DNA of 64,000 nt from Nocardia camponoti (GCF_014646135.1 NZ_BMMW01000007.1:1-64000); one strand, 5' to 3'; numbered from the stretch's first letter, positions 1-8,462 are shown. Notes: generated from the letters alone by a model not told the origin. Translations and numbers: made by a program.

Positions 1-423
1 AAAAAATTGTGTGTGAGAAACCCCCTCGCGCGCGAGGGTGCGGTGGGAGGGTGTTTTTCGGGCCGGATTCGGTAGCGGCGGGGTCGCTGTAAGTCGGAAT
101 TACATCCGTGCGACTCGCAACACCTTGTGTTGTTCCCATCTGTCGGACACAACATCTAGACTATGAGGTGGATCGCCAGGGCGGTCCAGCGAACCATAGG
201 AAAACCCCTGGAAAACGCCGAGGCCCTAGCCGGGAATCGGAACCGGCAGGGCCTCGAGGTGTCTTGGTAGGACCACCCCGATGTTACGTCACCTGGGTTA
301 ACGCGGCGCGTTGAACCACGGTGATCCTTTGCTCAGTTCTTGCTTTCCGGCGACAGGCGCCTCTCCTCGGCGTACCCGGTTCCACTACTTCGGCGACCAC
401 CGCCGGATCGGAGCAAGAACACG
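1..423. other. Gene-free leader with palindrome
   Basis: I see no convincing gene here; the only sizeable plus-strand frame (108-314) has no ribosome site and no recognisable composition. The stretch holds a perfect 16-bp palindrome CCCTCGCGCGCGAGGG at 23-38, a weak TGTTGT/ACAACA inverted repeat at 128-154, and the strong hairpin listed separately at 219-256. Confidence 0.5.
219..256. terminator. Strong hairpin, terminator or attenuator
   Basis: CGAGGCCCT (219-227), one bulged A, then GCCGG (229-233) pairs with CCGGC (243-247) and AGGGCCTCG (248-256) around a 9-nt loop. There is no T-tract, as is common for actinobacterial terminators. It could end transcription entering from the left or form a leader structure before the gene at 424. 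Confidence 0.4.
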
Positions 424-1677
424 ATGACGAGCGAACGGGACGACCCTCCCTCGCAGAACCTGGCCACGACGTCGGCGCCATCGCCGGCCACGACCTTCGC
501 CGCGATGCCGCGCTCGCGGTTGGTGCGGGAGCTGGAAACGCTTCCCCCTGATCAGCTTCGGGTGATCGGACTCGGGCCCTCGATCCTGCTGCTTCTCGAT
601 GTCGTCGTGGCCGTCGCGCACGTCGTCGTCGACGACAGCGACCCACGGCCGCTCTCGGAGCGGTTCGACTGGCTCGAGGAGGTGACGGCCCCCCTCGACG
701 CGACGGAGGAGCTCGACGAGTTCCTCCAGCGCTTGACCGCCATGCCGGAGCTCGAGGTGGACCGCTGGGGCAAGCGCCTGACCGATAACGGCTGGCAGCT
801 GTTCGCGAAGCGGTTCCTCGGCGCCGCCCGCTACGACCGGCTGGCCAAGGCTTACCGCGCCGATGCGGCCGCGGTCACCGCGCTGCTGCGCTGGCTCAAC
901 GAAAAGATCCAGCCCTTCGCCGTGGCGTTCGACGACCTCATGGCCTACGTGCCAGAGAAGAAGGTCCGCACGCTGCTCGGGCAAAGCGGCGACGGCGCGA
1001 CCTCGGTCGTGCGGGGGCTGCTCGCGCTCGACTCGGTACTCACCGGTCTGATCGAGGTCGACTTCGATCTGCGCGCGATGGACTCGCGACCGGTCGAGAC
1101 CGCCGGCGACCTGAGCCAGCTCATCGCCGACCTGCGCACCCTGGCCGCCGGTCCGACCCGGACCCTGCTCAACGAGATGAGCACCCGGCTGAGCAACAAG
1201 CTCATCGGCGCCCGGCAGGCAATGGAGACCTCCGTCGACGGCGTCTCCCAAGCCGCGTGCTCACTGACCGAGCTGATCGACCGGCTCATGCGCCAGGCCT
1301 TCCCCAACGAAATCGTCATGGGCTGGATCGAGCGCTCCCCCGGCCGCAAACTCAAGGATCTGACCTACCGGAAGAACGACGACCCGGCCAACGAACTGCT
1401 GCCGACCAAACGAGCAACGGCCTTGTGCTTCATCTACGGCGGCCGCATCGTCGACGAGCCCTCGCCGTTCCACGATGCGGCCGCGACCGCGGTCGTCGAG
1501 ATGCGGTTCCAGCTCGAACGGCTCAAGCACGCCGACAGCGGCGACCCTGCCGAGAAGGAAGGCATCGCCCGGCTCGCATTCGGGGTCGAGGCCTTCCTCA
1601 CCCTCGCCATCCGCATCGGCTGGTTCGCACTCGAAGCCGACCAGCTCCAGGAGATCCGAACTCGGCTCGCCGCCTAG
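424..1677 (+). CDS. Hypothetical helical protein (417 aa)
   Basis: I do not recognise the family. The ATG at 424 is chosen because GGAG sits about 11 nt before it and the longer in-frame start at 340 lacks a ribosome site. The protein has a Ser/Pro/Thr-rich first 30 residues, one hydrophobic stretch (about residues 47-65, LGPSILLLLDVVVAVAHVVV), then mostly amphipathic helices. Residues about 275-370 are the most distinctive part, with SPGRKLKDLTYRKNDDP and ALCFIYGGRIVDEPSPFHDA. It precedes the recombinase pair on the same strand and is followed by a hairpin at 1688-1717, so it is probably a separate unit. It could be an effector or a phage-defence-type protein, but nothing seen here proves it. 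Confidence 0.65.
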   Translation: MTSERDDPPSQNLATTSAPSPATTFAAMPRSRLVRELETLPPDQLRVIGLGPSILLLLDVVVAVAHVVVDDSDPRPLSERFDWLEEVTAPLDATEELDEFLQRLTAMPELEVDRWGKRLTDNGWQLFAKRFLGAARYDRLAKAYRADAAAVTALLRWLNEKIQPFAVAFDDLMAYVPEKKVRTLLGQSGDGATSVVRGLLALDSVLTGLIEVDFDLRAMDSRPVETAGDLSQLIADLRTLAAGPTRTLLNEMSTRLSNKLIGARQAMETSVDGVSQAACSLTELIDRLMRQAFPNEIVMGWIERSPGRKLKDLTYRKNDDPANELLPTKRATALCFIYGGRIVDEPSPFHDAAATAVVEMRFQLERLKHADSGDPAEKEGIARLAFGVEAFLTLAIRIGWFALEADQLQEIRTRLAA

Positions 1678-1687
1678 GACGCCAGCG

Positions 1688-1717
1688 CCCCGCACCGGTC
1701 ACCAGACCGGCGCGGGG
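1688..1717 (+). terminator. Hairpin after hypothetical gene
   Basis: CCCCGCACCGGT (1688-1699) pairs with ACCGGCGCGGGG (1706-1717), 11 of 12 positions, with a 6-nt loop. It lies 10 bp after the stop codon at 1675-1677 and before the recombinase start at 1781, which fits a terminator. Confidence 0.55.
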
Positions 1718-1780
1718 TCCGCGTTCCTGCGGCCCCTCGGCTACGTCGAAAGTGTCGGCCCTGTCCGGCATACTCGCCCC

Positions 1781-2986
1781 ATGGGCGCTGCCGACCAGCC
1801 GGACACACCACTCGTCGAAACCCGCGCGACGGTCGCCGACCGGGCGACGGACGCCGAACCCACCTCCAGCACAACTGATCTCGCACCGCAGCTGTCTACG
1901 GCTGCTCAACAACGCATCGCGCTCGCCACCGCGGCCGCGAAGGCGCCGAACACACGCGCGGGCTACGCGATCGACTTCGGTCGATTCGAACGCTGGTGCG
2001 CGAAAGCCAAGCAGCGTGCACTCCCGGCCCACCCGCACACGGTCGCCGACTACCTCACCGATGCCGCGAGCACCGTTGGGCCCGACGGGAACCCGGCCTA
2101 CTCCCCCGACACCCTCGCCCGCTGGACAGCGGCGATCGCACACGAGCACCGCGCCGCCGGACATGGCTCACCGTGTAGCGCCGCGGTCGTCTCCGACACC
2201 CTCTCCGGCATCCGGCGCCTGTACGCCGCCGCCGGTCTGCGTCGGCCTCGTGGGGCCGATCCCCTTCTCTCCGATGAGATCCGCGCTCTGGTCGGCGCCG
2301 CCTCCTCCGGCCATACTCTCGCTCGACGGCTCGCCGCGCGCCGCGACGCCGCCCTCATCCTGATCGGGTTCGTCGGCGCTCTGCGCTCGGATGAACTGTG
2401 CGCGGCCGACGGCAATGACATCGTCTGGCACCGGCACGATGGACTGCACCTGATCCTCGGCCGGACCAAAGGCAGCCAGGAGGAAGCGGTCACCGTCGCG
2501 GTCCCCCGCGCCACCGACCCGACGGTGTGTCCCCCGTGTGCGTGGCTGCGCTGGCGCGCGGTCCTGCACGCCCACCACGACGGCGGCCGCGGCGCTGTCG
2601 GGCTGCTCATCGAGTCCGAGACCGATGCCGGTCTCCCCCACCACATCTGCCTGCGTCCCCCCACCGCTGTGCTTCCCGATCGGTGCTCGGCGTTCCGGCC
2701 GATCGACCGCCACGGCAACGTTCGCCCGATGGCACTGGACGCGGAGTCGTTGACCGACATCCTGCGCCGCCACCTCACCACGCTCGGCTACACCACCGCC
2801 GAGATCAAGAAGTTCAGCGGCCACTCGCTGCGCGCCGGGTTCGTCACCGCCGCACTGCGGGCCGGAGCCAACGAGCGGCAGATCATGCGCCAGACCCGAC
2901 ACAAGAGCGAAGCGATGGTGCGCCGGTACCAGCGCGAGAACGCTCCCCTGGTCGACAACGCCGTCAACTCCCTGCCACTGCTGTGA
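1781..2986 (+). CDS. Tyrosine recombinase / integrase
   Basis: Site-specific recombinase of the lambda-integrase family (401 aa), acting by strand exchange at short core sites. An N-terminal SAM-like core-binding domain (about residues 40-150, NTRAGYAIDFGRFERWCAKAK) is followed by the catalytic domain. The expected residues are visible: Arg in GFVGALRSDEL, Lys in LGRTKGSQEEA, the HxxR box in SGHSLRAGF, His in TRHKSEA and the nucleophile Tyr in MVRRYQREN. The ATG at 1781 is preferred; the open frame runs further upstream, but there it overlaps the preceding gene and has shadow-like Ser/Arg-rich composition. The stop overlaps the next gene by 4 bp (GTGA), so the two are translationally coupled. 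It probably integrates an element or resolves plasmid multimers. Confidence 0.85.
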   Translation: MGAADQPDTPLVETRATVADRATDAEPTSSTTDLAPQLSTAAQQRIALATAAAKAPNTRAGYAIDFGRFERWCAKAKQRALPAHPHTVADYLTDAASTVGPDGNPAYSPDTLARWTAAIAHEHRAAGHGSPCSAAVVSDTLSGIRRLYAAAGLRRPRGADPLLSDEIRALVGAASSGHTLARRLAARRDAALILIGFVGALRSDELCAADGNDIVWHRHDGLHLILGRTKGSQEEAVTVAVPRATDPTVCPPCAWLRWRAVLHAHHDGGRGAVGLLIESETDAGLPHHICLRPPTAVLPDRCSAFRPIDRHGNVRPMALDAESLTDILRRHLTTLGYTTAEIKKFSGHSLRAGFVTAALRAGANERQIMRQTRHKSEAMVRRYQRENAPLVDNAVNSLPLL

Positions 2987-3918
2987 CCACCGAGAGGGCG
3001 CTGGCCCGCTACGGGTACGACTGGGCGCGCTGGACGGACTGGGCGACCGCACGCGGCTACGACGCGTGCCCGGCCGACCCGCTGGCGATCATGGCCTACC
3101 TCGCCGCACACGCAGGGTCGACGAGCACCAAGCGCGGCTGGGTGTCGGCGATCAACCACCACCACCGCGCCGCCGGCTACCCACCGCCCGGCCGCGCCGC
3201 CGCGGTCAAGGCCGCGTGGACCACGGCGCGCCATCGCGCACAACGAGATCGGGTCGATGAGGTGGTCGCGACCCTGCCGGAGTGGGGCTGGCCGCAGGGC
3301 TTGTTCGGTCGCCGTGACGCCGCGATCCTTGTCCTCGCGGCCGCGGGTCTCCCCCACTCGACCATCGCCGCGCTGCGCCACAGCGACATCGTCATCGCCT
3401 CCGATTGTGTGATGGTCGGCCCTCAACCGCTGGCGGTCCTCGATGAGCGTGATGACCCTGACCGGTGCCCGGTCGCGATCATCGACCGGTGGCTAACGGC
3501 CACCTCGTTGATCGGCGCGAGCATGATCCCGGTGCGGGAGTGGCTGACGACCGGGATCATGAGGCCGGGCAGCCGGTCACCGTCGACTCCGTCCGCGCCG
3601 CTGTTCGTTGCCATCGATCGCGATGGTCAAACACCCTTCCCTCCAACGCATCTTGCCCCGAGCTCGGTCCGGGCGATCATCACGAACCACCTCGAGGGGC
3701 GATCCCCTGCTCACCAAGCGCGGTGCCGCATCCCGATCGCCAGCTCCCCGCCGCCCGAACCCGAGCCCCCACGGCTACCCGACACGCACGCCCACGGTGT
3801 AGCCGCTCGCCGCGCAGCCGTGGATGCGTTCGCCGCGATCGATCAAGAACTGGAAGCTGCTGAGCTACAGTTCGATTTGCGCATTCGCCAGGTCATGACC
3901 GAGCTCGGCTGGGAGTAG
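2983..3918 (+). CDS. Degenerate recombinase-like partner protein
   Basis: This 311-aa protein starts at a GTG overlapping the recombinase stop (GTGA). Its first half looks like a recombinase core-binding domain (YGYDWARWTDWATARGYDACP) and residues about 105-150 keep the shape of the catalytic entry helix (RRDAAILVLAAAGLPHSTIAAL), but the Arg of the usual GLRxSE motif is replaced. I find no HxxR box and no C-terminal nucleophile Tyr. The C-terminal part is proline-rich and ends in a helical tail. It is likely a non-catalytic DNA-binding partner of the coupled recombinase, or a decayed second recombinase. The intact reading frame favours a retained function. Confidence 0.7.
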   Translation: MTTERALARYGYDWARWTDWATARGYDACPADPLAIMAYLAAHAGSTSTKRGWVSAINHHHRAAGYPPPGRAAAVKAAWTTARHRAQRDRVDEVVATLPEWGWPQGLFGRRDAAILVLAAAGLPHSTIAALRHSDIVIASDCVMVGPQPLAVLDERDDPDRCPVAIIDRWLTATSLIGASMIPVREWLTTGIMRPGSRSPSTPSAPLFVAIDRDGQTPFPPTHLAPSSVRAIITNHLEGRSPAHQARCRIPIASSPPPEPEPPRLPDTHAHGVAARRAAVDAFAAIDQELEAAELQFDLRIRQVMTELGWE

Positions 3919-4006
3919 ATTCTTAGCGCGCCTTCAGCGTGGCACCGGACTTGAGCCAATAGTTCGAGCATGCACACGAAGCCTCGATCTCCCCGCCGGT
4001 CGGGGG

Positions 4007-4025
4007 GTGATGCACGGTGCATCAC
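4007..4025. promoter_or_regulatory. Candidate parS site 1
   Basis: GTGATGCACGGTGCATCAC, two perfect 9-bp arms around a central base. It is the first of six copies spread over the par region (4007-7355), the pattern expected of ParB-binding centromere sites. Confidence 0.7.
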
Positions 4026-4238
4026 TCGACACGTGGGCCGTCTTCGCCGTGATCAGCGAGGGGGCTGATCGGCACCCGTCGGAGGTGCTACCTCGGCGCC
4101 GCCAAACTCCCGACCATCAGTCCGGACCTCGTACGCCATTCACAGATCGCTGTTCCAGCGATACCATGCTTCGAGACGGTCGGGCCGCCTCGTCTCCACA
4201 CTTCGTTGAGCGATAGGCACTTTCGGCCGCTCCCCGCA

Positions 4239-4257
4239 GTGATGCACCGTGCATCAC
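4239..4257. promoter_or_regulatory. Candidate parS site 2
   Basis: GTGATGCACCGTGCATCAC, the same 19-bp palindrome with the other central base, 118 bp before the parB start. Confidence 0.7.
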
Positions 4258-4348
4258 TGCCACCACCTACTCTCACTCACCCTCCCGGTGTGTCGCGCCA
4301 ATTGAGTTCCATTTCGACTGCGCCTCGAGTATGGTGATCAATACAGGG

Positions 4349-4360
4349 AATACATGTATT
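4349..4360. promoter_or_regulatory. Operator-like palindrome before parB
   Basis: AATACATGTATT is a perfect 12-bp palindrome lying just before the parB ribosome site GGGAGG (4362-4367). It may be an operator for the par operon. It also contains an in-frame ATG at 4354, but the ribosome site sits after that ATG, so it is not the start. Confidence 0.4.
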
Positions 4361-4374
4361 TGGGAGGCGCAAGT

Positions 4375-5991
4375 ATGACGACACCCGGTTCCACTGGCAA
4401 AAGGCTGCAAAAGCCCGGCTTTCAGAGTCGCATCTTGGGTCGCCCGGGCGGAACCGGCCTCAAGCCCAAGGCTTACGAGGCCGAGATCTCCGGCGCTCAG
4501 CATGATGAGATCCCCCCGCAGACTGGAGGACTGGTCAAGGCTCTAGCGTCAATCGCTGACCGCGCTGCCGCTGAAGGTGTTTCCATCGCCCAGTTGCCGG
4601 TCAGTCGATTGGCGCCTCATCCGCACAACGACCCGGAGCGCTCCGCGCCTCAGCCTGAGTCAACGCAGTGGAAGGTCCTGCTGAAGTCTGTTCGGGAGCA
4701 AGGCGTTCAGATCCCCTGCCTTGTGGTCACCCGCGCAGCTTTCGTAGAGGCTCACCCAAACCTCGCCAGTACGTTGGCCCCCGAGTGTGAGTATGTAATC
4801 ATCTACGGCCACCGACGGTGCGCGGCGGCAGCTGCGGCGTCGGTGGAGCTTGTGCCAGCGATTGTCGACGATTCGATCCTGGTTGGGGCCGGTGACCTCG
4901 ATCGAATGACGATGGAGAACTGGGGCCGCGAGGACCTCAACCCCATCGCTTTGGCTCACCAGTTCGCTACGTACAGCACCGAACTGGGCCTGGGACAGCG
5001 CAGCATTGGTGAGCGACTGGGCGTCGACCAGGCCACCGTGAGCCGCCACATGCGGCTGCTTTTCCTGGTTCCCGAAGCGCAAGAGGCCGTCCGAACCAAG
5101 AAGCTCACGATGAACGTGGCCGTCGAGGTGGCCACCGACTTGCCCTGGGGACCAGCACGTTCATGGCAGAAGAGCGTGGCCCCCGAACAGGACACCGATG
5201 AGCGGGCGGAAACGCAGCGCAAGGTGCTCGCATTGGTCACCGAGCACGGGATGACGCCGACTCGCGCAGTGTCGAGGATCGTCGCCGAACGCGAGGCTCG
5301 CGCGACCGCGGCAGCTGCTGGAATCGAGGTGATCGCCGATCCCGCCGAGCGCTTCGACTCTGATCCGGAAGCACACCGGATCGCCGATCCCGCGGAGGCT
5401 GATACCGACGCGCTACTTGCCGCCATAGACCCTGACACCGGCAACCTCGCCTACTACTCCACCGCCGTACCTGAGCGCGCCACTGGCGAAACGAGCGAAG
5501 CTACTGATGGTCGTACCCCGGCCGGGAACAATGACCCCAAAGGCAATCCGCAGCGGTCGAGCGGAAACGATGTCAAGTTGCGCGCGGAGGCACAGAGACT
5601 GAGGAGGGTGGCTGTCGCGAAGGTCGCGAGCCGGGGCGTAGGTCGCGACAAGCTCGGCGCCTGGCTGATCGATCAGTTCCGCTTCCGCATTCGAGCCACC
5701 GACAACTCGCGCGCGTGGAAGCTCGCCTTCGACTGGGCTACAGCCAATGACGGCCTCGACGCGGCGACCGTAGAAGCCTGGCAATCCGAGCTGGAGCAAG
5801 GCGTCGACCTCAAGGCGCGGAACCGTGCCGTGTGGGCAGTCTCGCTGGCCGCTGCTGAACTTCGCGCCTCCGACAAGGCGCATGTCTGGGACGGGGGCGA
5901 GCGCGCGTACTTGACCCTGCTGGCCGATGAGGGATACACGCCGACTGAGTGGGAGGCCGCTCAGCTTCGGGGTATCGGGAGCGGCGAATGA
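4375..5991 (+). CDS. parB: ParB-type partition protein
   Basis: Centromere-binding protein (538 aa) that should load on the parS palindromes and work with the ParA ATPase to segregate plasmid copies. The ParB N-terminal domain (about residues 70-190) shows PVSRLAPHPHND, the CTPase-type box YGHRRCAAA and RMTMENWGREDLNPIALAHQF, a close match to the ENxxRxDLNPIE motif. An HTH follows (GQRSIGERLGVDQATVSRHM, about 215-235). The C-terminal half is long for a ParB: an acidic linker, then a helical domain from about residue 400 that I cannot assign. The ATG at 4375 follows GGGAGG by 7 nt. Candidate parS copies lie on both sides of the gene. Confidence 0.9.
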   Translation: MTTPGSTGKRLQKPGFQSRILGRPGGTGLKPKAYEAEISGAQHDEIPPQTGGLVKALASIADRAAAEGVSIAQLPVSRLAPHPHNDPERSAPQPESTQWKVLLKSVREQGVQIPCLVVTRAAFVEAHPNLASTLAPECEYVIIYGHRRCAAAAAASVELVPAIVDDSILVGAGDLDRMTMENWGREDLNPIALAHQFATYSTELGLGQRSIGERLGVDQATVSRHMRLLFLVPEAQEAVRTKKLTMNVAVEVATDLPWGPARSWQKSVAPEQDTDERAETQRKVLALVTEHGMTPTRAVSRIVAEREARATAAAAGIEVIADPAERFDSDPEAHRIADPAEADTDALLAAIDPDTGNLAYYSTAVPERATGETSEATDGRTPAGNNDPKGNPQRSSGNDVKLRAEAQRLRRVAVAKVASRGVGRDKLGAWLIDQFRFRIRATDNSRAWKLAFDWATANDGLDAATVEAWQSELEQGVDLKARNRAVWAVSLAAAELRASDKAHVWDGGERAYLTLLADEGYTPTEWEAAQLRGIGSGE

Positions 5992-6018
5992 TGAATCCAC
6001 TAGGGCAGTCGCGCAGGA

Positions 6019-6037
6019 CTGATGCACGGTGCATCAC
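6019..6037. promoter_or_regulatory. Candidate parS site 3
   Basis: TGATGCACGGTGCATCA at 6020-6036 is the 17-bp core of the palindrome; the outer bases differ from the 19-bp form. It lies between parB and parA. Confidence 0.65.
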
Positions 6038-6075
6038 CCGCGATTCCATAAGCCGGAGCGCCCAAACGACTGCCG

Positions 6076-6094
6076 CTGATGCACCGTGCATCAC
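6076..6094. promoter_or_regulatory. Candidate parS site 4
   Basis: TGATGCACCGTGCATCA at 6077-6093, the 17-bp core, 57 bp after site 3. Confidence 0.65.
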
Positions 6095-6119
6095 CAATGA
6101 ACTCCACCTGTCCAACGCG

Positions 6120-6138
6120 GTGATGCACGGTGCATCAC
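6120..6138. promoter_or_regulatory. Candidate parS site 5
   Basis: GTGATGCACGGTGCATCAC, the full 19-bp form, ending 30 bp before the parA start. The three closely spaced copies between parB and parA look like the main centromere cluster and could also repress parA. Confidence 0.7.
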
Positions 6139-6168
6139 TGACGAAGATCGCCGCATAGGAGCCCGATC

Positions 6169-7113
6169 ATGCCCACCTACGCCTTCATGAACCTCGCGGG
6201 TTCGACAGGGAAGACGACCACTCTGATCGCCACAGCGTGCGGACTCGTCCGACGCGGATACAAGGTCGAGGTCTACGACTTCGACATGCAGGCCAACGCT
6301 TCGACGGTGTTCGGCTACCCCTACTACGAGGGCAACTCGATCGTCGAGGTGATGACGGGGGCCAAGACGATCGCGGAGACCGCGCTCCCTGCGCGCGTAC
6401 TCAAGGGGCTGGATCCCGAAACTGGCGCCGAGGTCTACGAGGAAATCAAGAACCTCACTATCGTGCCTACCTACCGCAAGGCGTTGTCGGAGATGAGCGT
6501 GGACATCCCTCGTAAGCCCGCCAACGTCAACCGCCTACGACGGGCGATGATCGCCGATCTCGACCAGCGCGCTGATGACGAACTTCCGGATGTGCGGTTG
6601 ATCGACTGCGGCGGGGTCGCCTCTCCACTGCACCCCGTCGCGGCGTTGGCGACTACCGCAGAAGACGATGACCGGCCGGGCGCATCGGGGATCATCACGT
6701 GCGCCAAACCGGCTGGCAAGGAAGTCGAGGGCGTGCCGGACTTGATCGAGGAGCTGAGCGAGTATGGCGAGACCTACAATCGTTCGGTCGAGTTGCTGAG
6801 CATCGTTCCGTGCATCATCCCCGTCCAGGGCGGAGCGGTGAGCAAGGCCGAGCAAGACGAGCGCCAGTATCACTTCCGGGTCGCGAGTGGGTACCGGCCG
6901 ATGCTGGACGACCTGACGGACGCATATGGGGATGCGTTGATCGGAGGTGTCACGCCTCCTGTCCGGCGGACGACCCACGTCGATCATGCGTTCACCGCCC
7001 GAGTGCCTTTCCCGCACTACCGCCCAGCCGAGACCCGCGACGTCGTGGCCGACTACGACGCTGTCGTCGACTTCCAAATTGCTCGTGGCCTGTTCCCGGC
7101 GCGGGTTCAGTGA
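6169..7113 (+). CDS. parA: ParA-type partition ATPase
   Basis: Partition ATPase (314 aa) expected to form ATP-dependent dimers on the nucleoid and move ParB-parS complexes. The P-loop NLAGSTGKTTT is at about residues 8-18, followed by the A-prime motif YDFDMQANAS (about 42-51) and a Walker B-like VRLIDCGG (about 143-150). In the canonical KGGxGKT motif the first Lys contacts the partner subunit; here that position is Ala. AGGAG precedes the ATG. The stop overlaps the next start (TGATG). Three candidate parS copies lie just upstream. The order parB-parA is the reverse of the most common one. Confidence 0.85.
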   Translation: MPTYAFMNLAGSTGKTTTLIATACGLVRRGYKVEVYDFDMQANASTVFGYPYYEGNSIVEVMTGAKTIAETALPARVLKGLDPETGAEVYEEIKNLTIVPTYRKALSEMSVDIPRKPANVNRLRRAMIADLDQRADDELPDVRLIDCGGVASPLHPVAALATTAEDDDRPGASGIITCAKPAGKEVEGVPDLIEELSEYGETYNRSVELLSIVPCIIPVQGGAVSKAEQDERQYHFRVASGYRPMLDDLTDAYGDALIGGVTPPVRRTTHVDHAFTARVPFPHYRPAETRDVVADYDAVVDFQIARGLFPARVQ

Positions 7114-7340
7114 TGGCGGAGCGGCAATCGACGGTCAACGTCCCACGAGCACTGCTTGAGCGAGCGCGGAAGGCGGTCCTCATCGTCCGCGATGCGGGCA
7201 ACCCGAGCTATTCAATGGCTCGATTCACCCGTGAAGCGTTCACCGCCAAAATTGCCGAGATCGAGCGCGTCTACAACGCGGGCCGGGCGATCGTGGGCGA
7301 GTCCCGCCCTTTGAAAGCCGGCCGACCAACCAATGAGTGA
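7113..7340 (+). CDS. Small likely ribbon-helix-helix partition accessory
   Basis: This 75-aa basic protein is coupled to parA by a TGATG overlap. The start MAERQSTVNVPRALLERARK resembles a beta strand followed by a helix, as in ribbon-helix-helix DNA-binding proteins, and the rest is helical with a basic tail (KAGRPTNE). Its place after parA suggests a DNA-binding regulator or accessory of partition. The stop codon lies inside the sixth candidate parS copy (7337-7355), so the end of the gene and the binding site overlap. Confidence 0.7.
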   Translation: MAERQSTVNVPRALLERARKAVLIVRDAGNPSYSMARFTREAFTAKIAEIERVYNAGRAIVGESRPLKAGRPTNE

Positions 7341-7355
7341 TGCACGGCGCATCAC
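7337..7355. promoter_or_regulatory. Candidate parS site 6 (one mismatch)
   Basis: GTGATGCACGGCGCATCAC differs from the palindrome consensus at one base of the right arm. It overlaps the stop of the small par accessory gene and precedes the membrane protein gene at 7386. Confidence 0.6.
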
Positions 7356-7385
7356 GTCCATTCGACCACGGAGCAGGGGACTGCG

Positions 7386-8453
7386 ATGGTGACCAAACAG
7401 CAAGTGAATCCGGCCGAGATGTTGCGCGATCAGGTGCGTACCGCAGCCGAGCTCGTGCCACTTCAGACCGACCCGGTGTTGCTGCAACAGCGGTCAAAGT
7501 TGGAGATGCGCAGGGAAGCGCAGAACGCCCGGCGGATCCGTCGGGCCTACCGCCGTGATGCGCTCGCCGCGGAGCTTGAAGAGGTGCGGGCGTTGCGCCG
7601 GGCTCGGCGGGCGGTCCGCCGCGAGGAGCAGACACGTCGGTCGATGGAACGTCTAGCCAGCGTGGAGTTGCGTCGCCTGCAGACCTACCGGCGCGCGATG
7701 TGGACCTCGCGAGGGCTTGTCGTGTTGGTGTGTGCTGCGCTCGCTTGGTCGGCGGTTAATGTGCAGAGCAATCTCGCCGCGGGCATGTCGCCAACTGACC
7801 CACTGTGGTGGTTGTCGTTCGCGGTCGAAGTAGTGATTAGCGGCTTCGTTGTGGCACTGATGCTGGTAGCCACGTCGGCTTCGTTGTGGGGTGTTGACCT
7901 CGACCGGGGAAAGATGGTCCGATTCGAGATCGGGCTCATGGCCGTCACCGTCGGCCTCAACGTCGGTCCACATCTGGCCGCGGGGGAGTGGGGGACCGCC
8001 GCGCAGTTCTCTGCCGCACCGGTCATGGTGGGTGCCGGAATGTGGCTCCATGGCTGGATCGCGCAGCGCTATTCGCTCATCTTGGCGGAGGCGGACAGTC
8101 GTGTCGCGACTGCCGAAGCTCAGGAGGCGGTCCTTCCCGAGCGAGCGGCCGTGGAGGGTTCCTCGGCGCCGGCGGGCGCCAACTCGGAGTCGGCGCCGAT
8201 GGCGCACCTCGACTTGCGCCGACTGGCCGAGGAGATCGTGGACAAGGTGGGCTACTCCAACCACTACATGCCTGATCGAGTTCGCGTCGTCGAAATCGTA
8301 GAGACGATCCTGACGACCTACGAGTCGGGTGAGAGCGTCGACGCGATCGCCAATCAACTCAATCTGCACACGGCCGACGTAGTCGAGGTGATCGATCAAG
8401 CAGGACGGCTGGTTGACGAGCACGCTGACGCTTTCACTGTCACAGTGACGTAA
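7386..8453 (+). CDS. SpdB/DUF2637-like membrane protein
   Basis: Integral membrane protein of 355 aa. Residues about 35-105 are a very basic, coiled-coil-like cytoplasmic segment (EEVRALRRARRAVRREEQ). Four hydrophobic segments follow at about 109-128, 138-165, 178-198 and 208-228. The C-terminal 80 residues form a soluble helical domain with an HTH-like end (SVDAIANQLNLHTADVVEVI). The layout resembles the DUF2637/SpdB-type proteins common on actinobacterial plasmids, which are linked to plasmid spread or replication. The assignment rests on architecture, not on a clear motif. An AGGGGA site precedes the ATG. It shares strand and spacing with the par genes. Confidence 0.6.
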   Translation: MVTKQQVNPAEMLRDQVRTAAELVPLQTDPVLLQQRSKLEMRREAQNARRIRRAYRRDALAAELEEVRALRRARRAVRREEQTRRSMERLASVELRRLQTYRRAMWTSRGLVVLVCAALAWSAVNVQSNLAAGMSPTDPLWWLSFAVEVVISGFVVALMLVATSASLWGVDLDRGKMVRFEIGLMAVTVGLNVGPHLAAGEWGTAAQFSAAPVMVGAGMWLHGWIAQRYSLILAEADSRVATAEAQEAVLPERAAVEGSSAPAGANSESAPMAHLDLRRLAEEIVDKVGYSNHYMPDRVRVVEIVETILTTYESGESVDAIANQLNLHTADVVEVIDQAGRLVDEHADAFTVTVT

Positions 8454-8462
8454 TTCGGCTGC

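Larger units (their letters stand above)
3919..4374. other. Intergenic region upstream of parB
   Basis: No gene is supported here; small frames on both strands lack ribosome sites. The stretch contains two of the six candidate parS palindromes (4007-4025 and 4239-4257) and a 12-bp palindrome overlapping the parB leader (4349-4360). The latter suggests autoregulation of parB. Confidence 0.6.

Noticed and set aside
1..60. Possible telomere of a linear plasmid
   Set aside because: Only one short palindrome is present; linear actinobacterial ends show several nested palindromes. The window edge is probably arbitrary.
385..1251. Minus-strand frame opposite the first gene
   Set aside because: Arg/Gly/His-rich composition typical of a shadow frame; no initiation signal.
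4007..4216. Small frame starting inside the first parS copy
   Set aside because: Its ATG is part of the palindrome, and there is no ribosome site.
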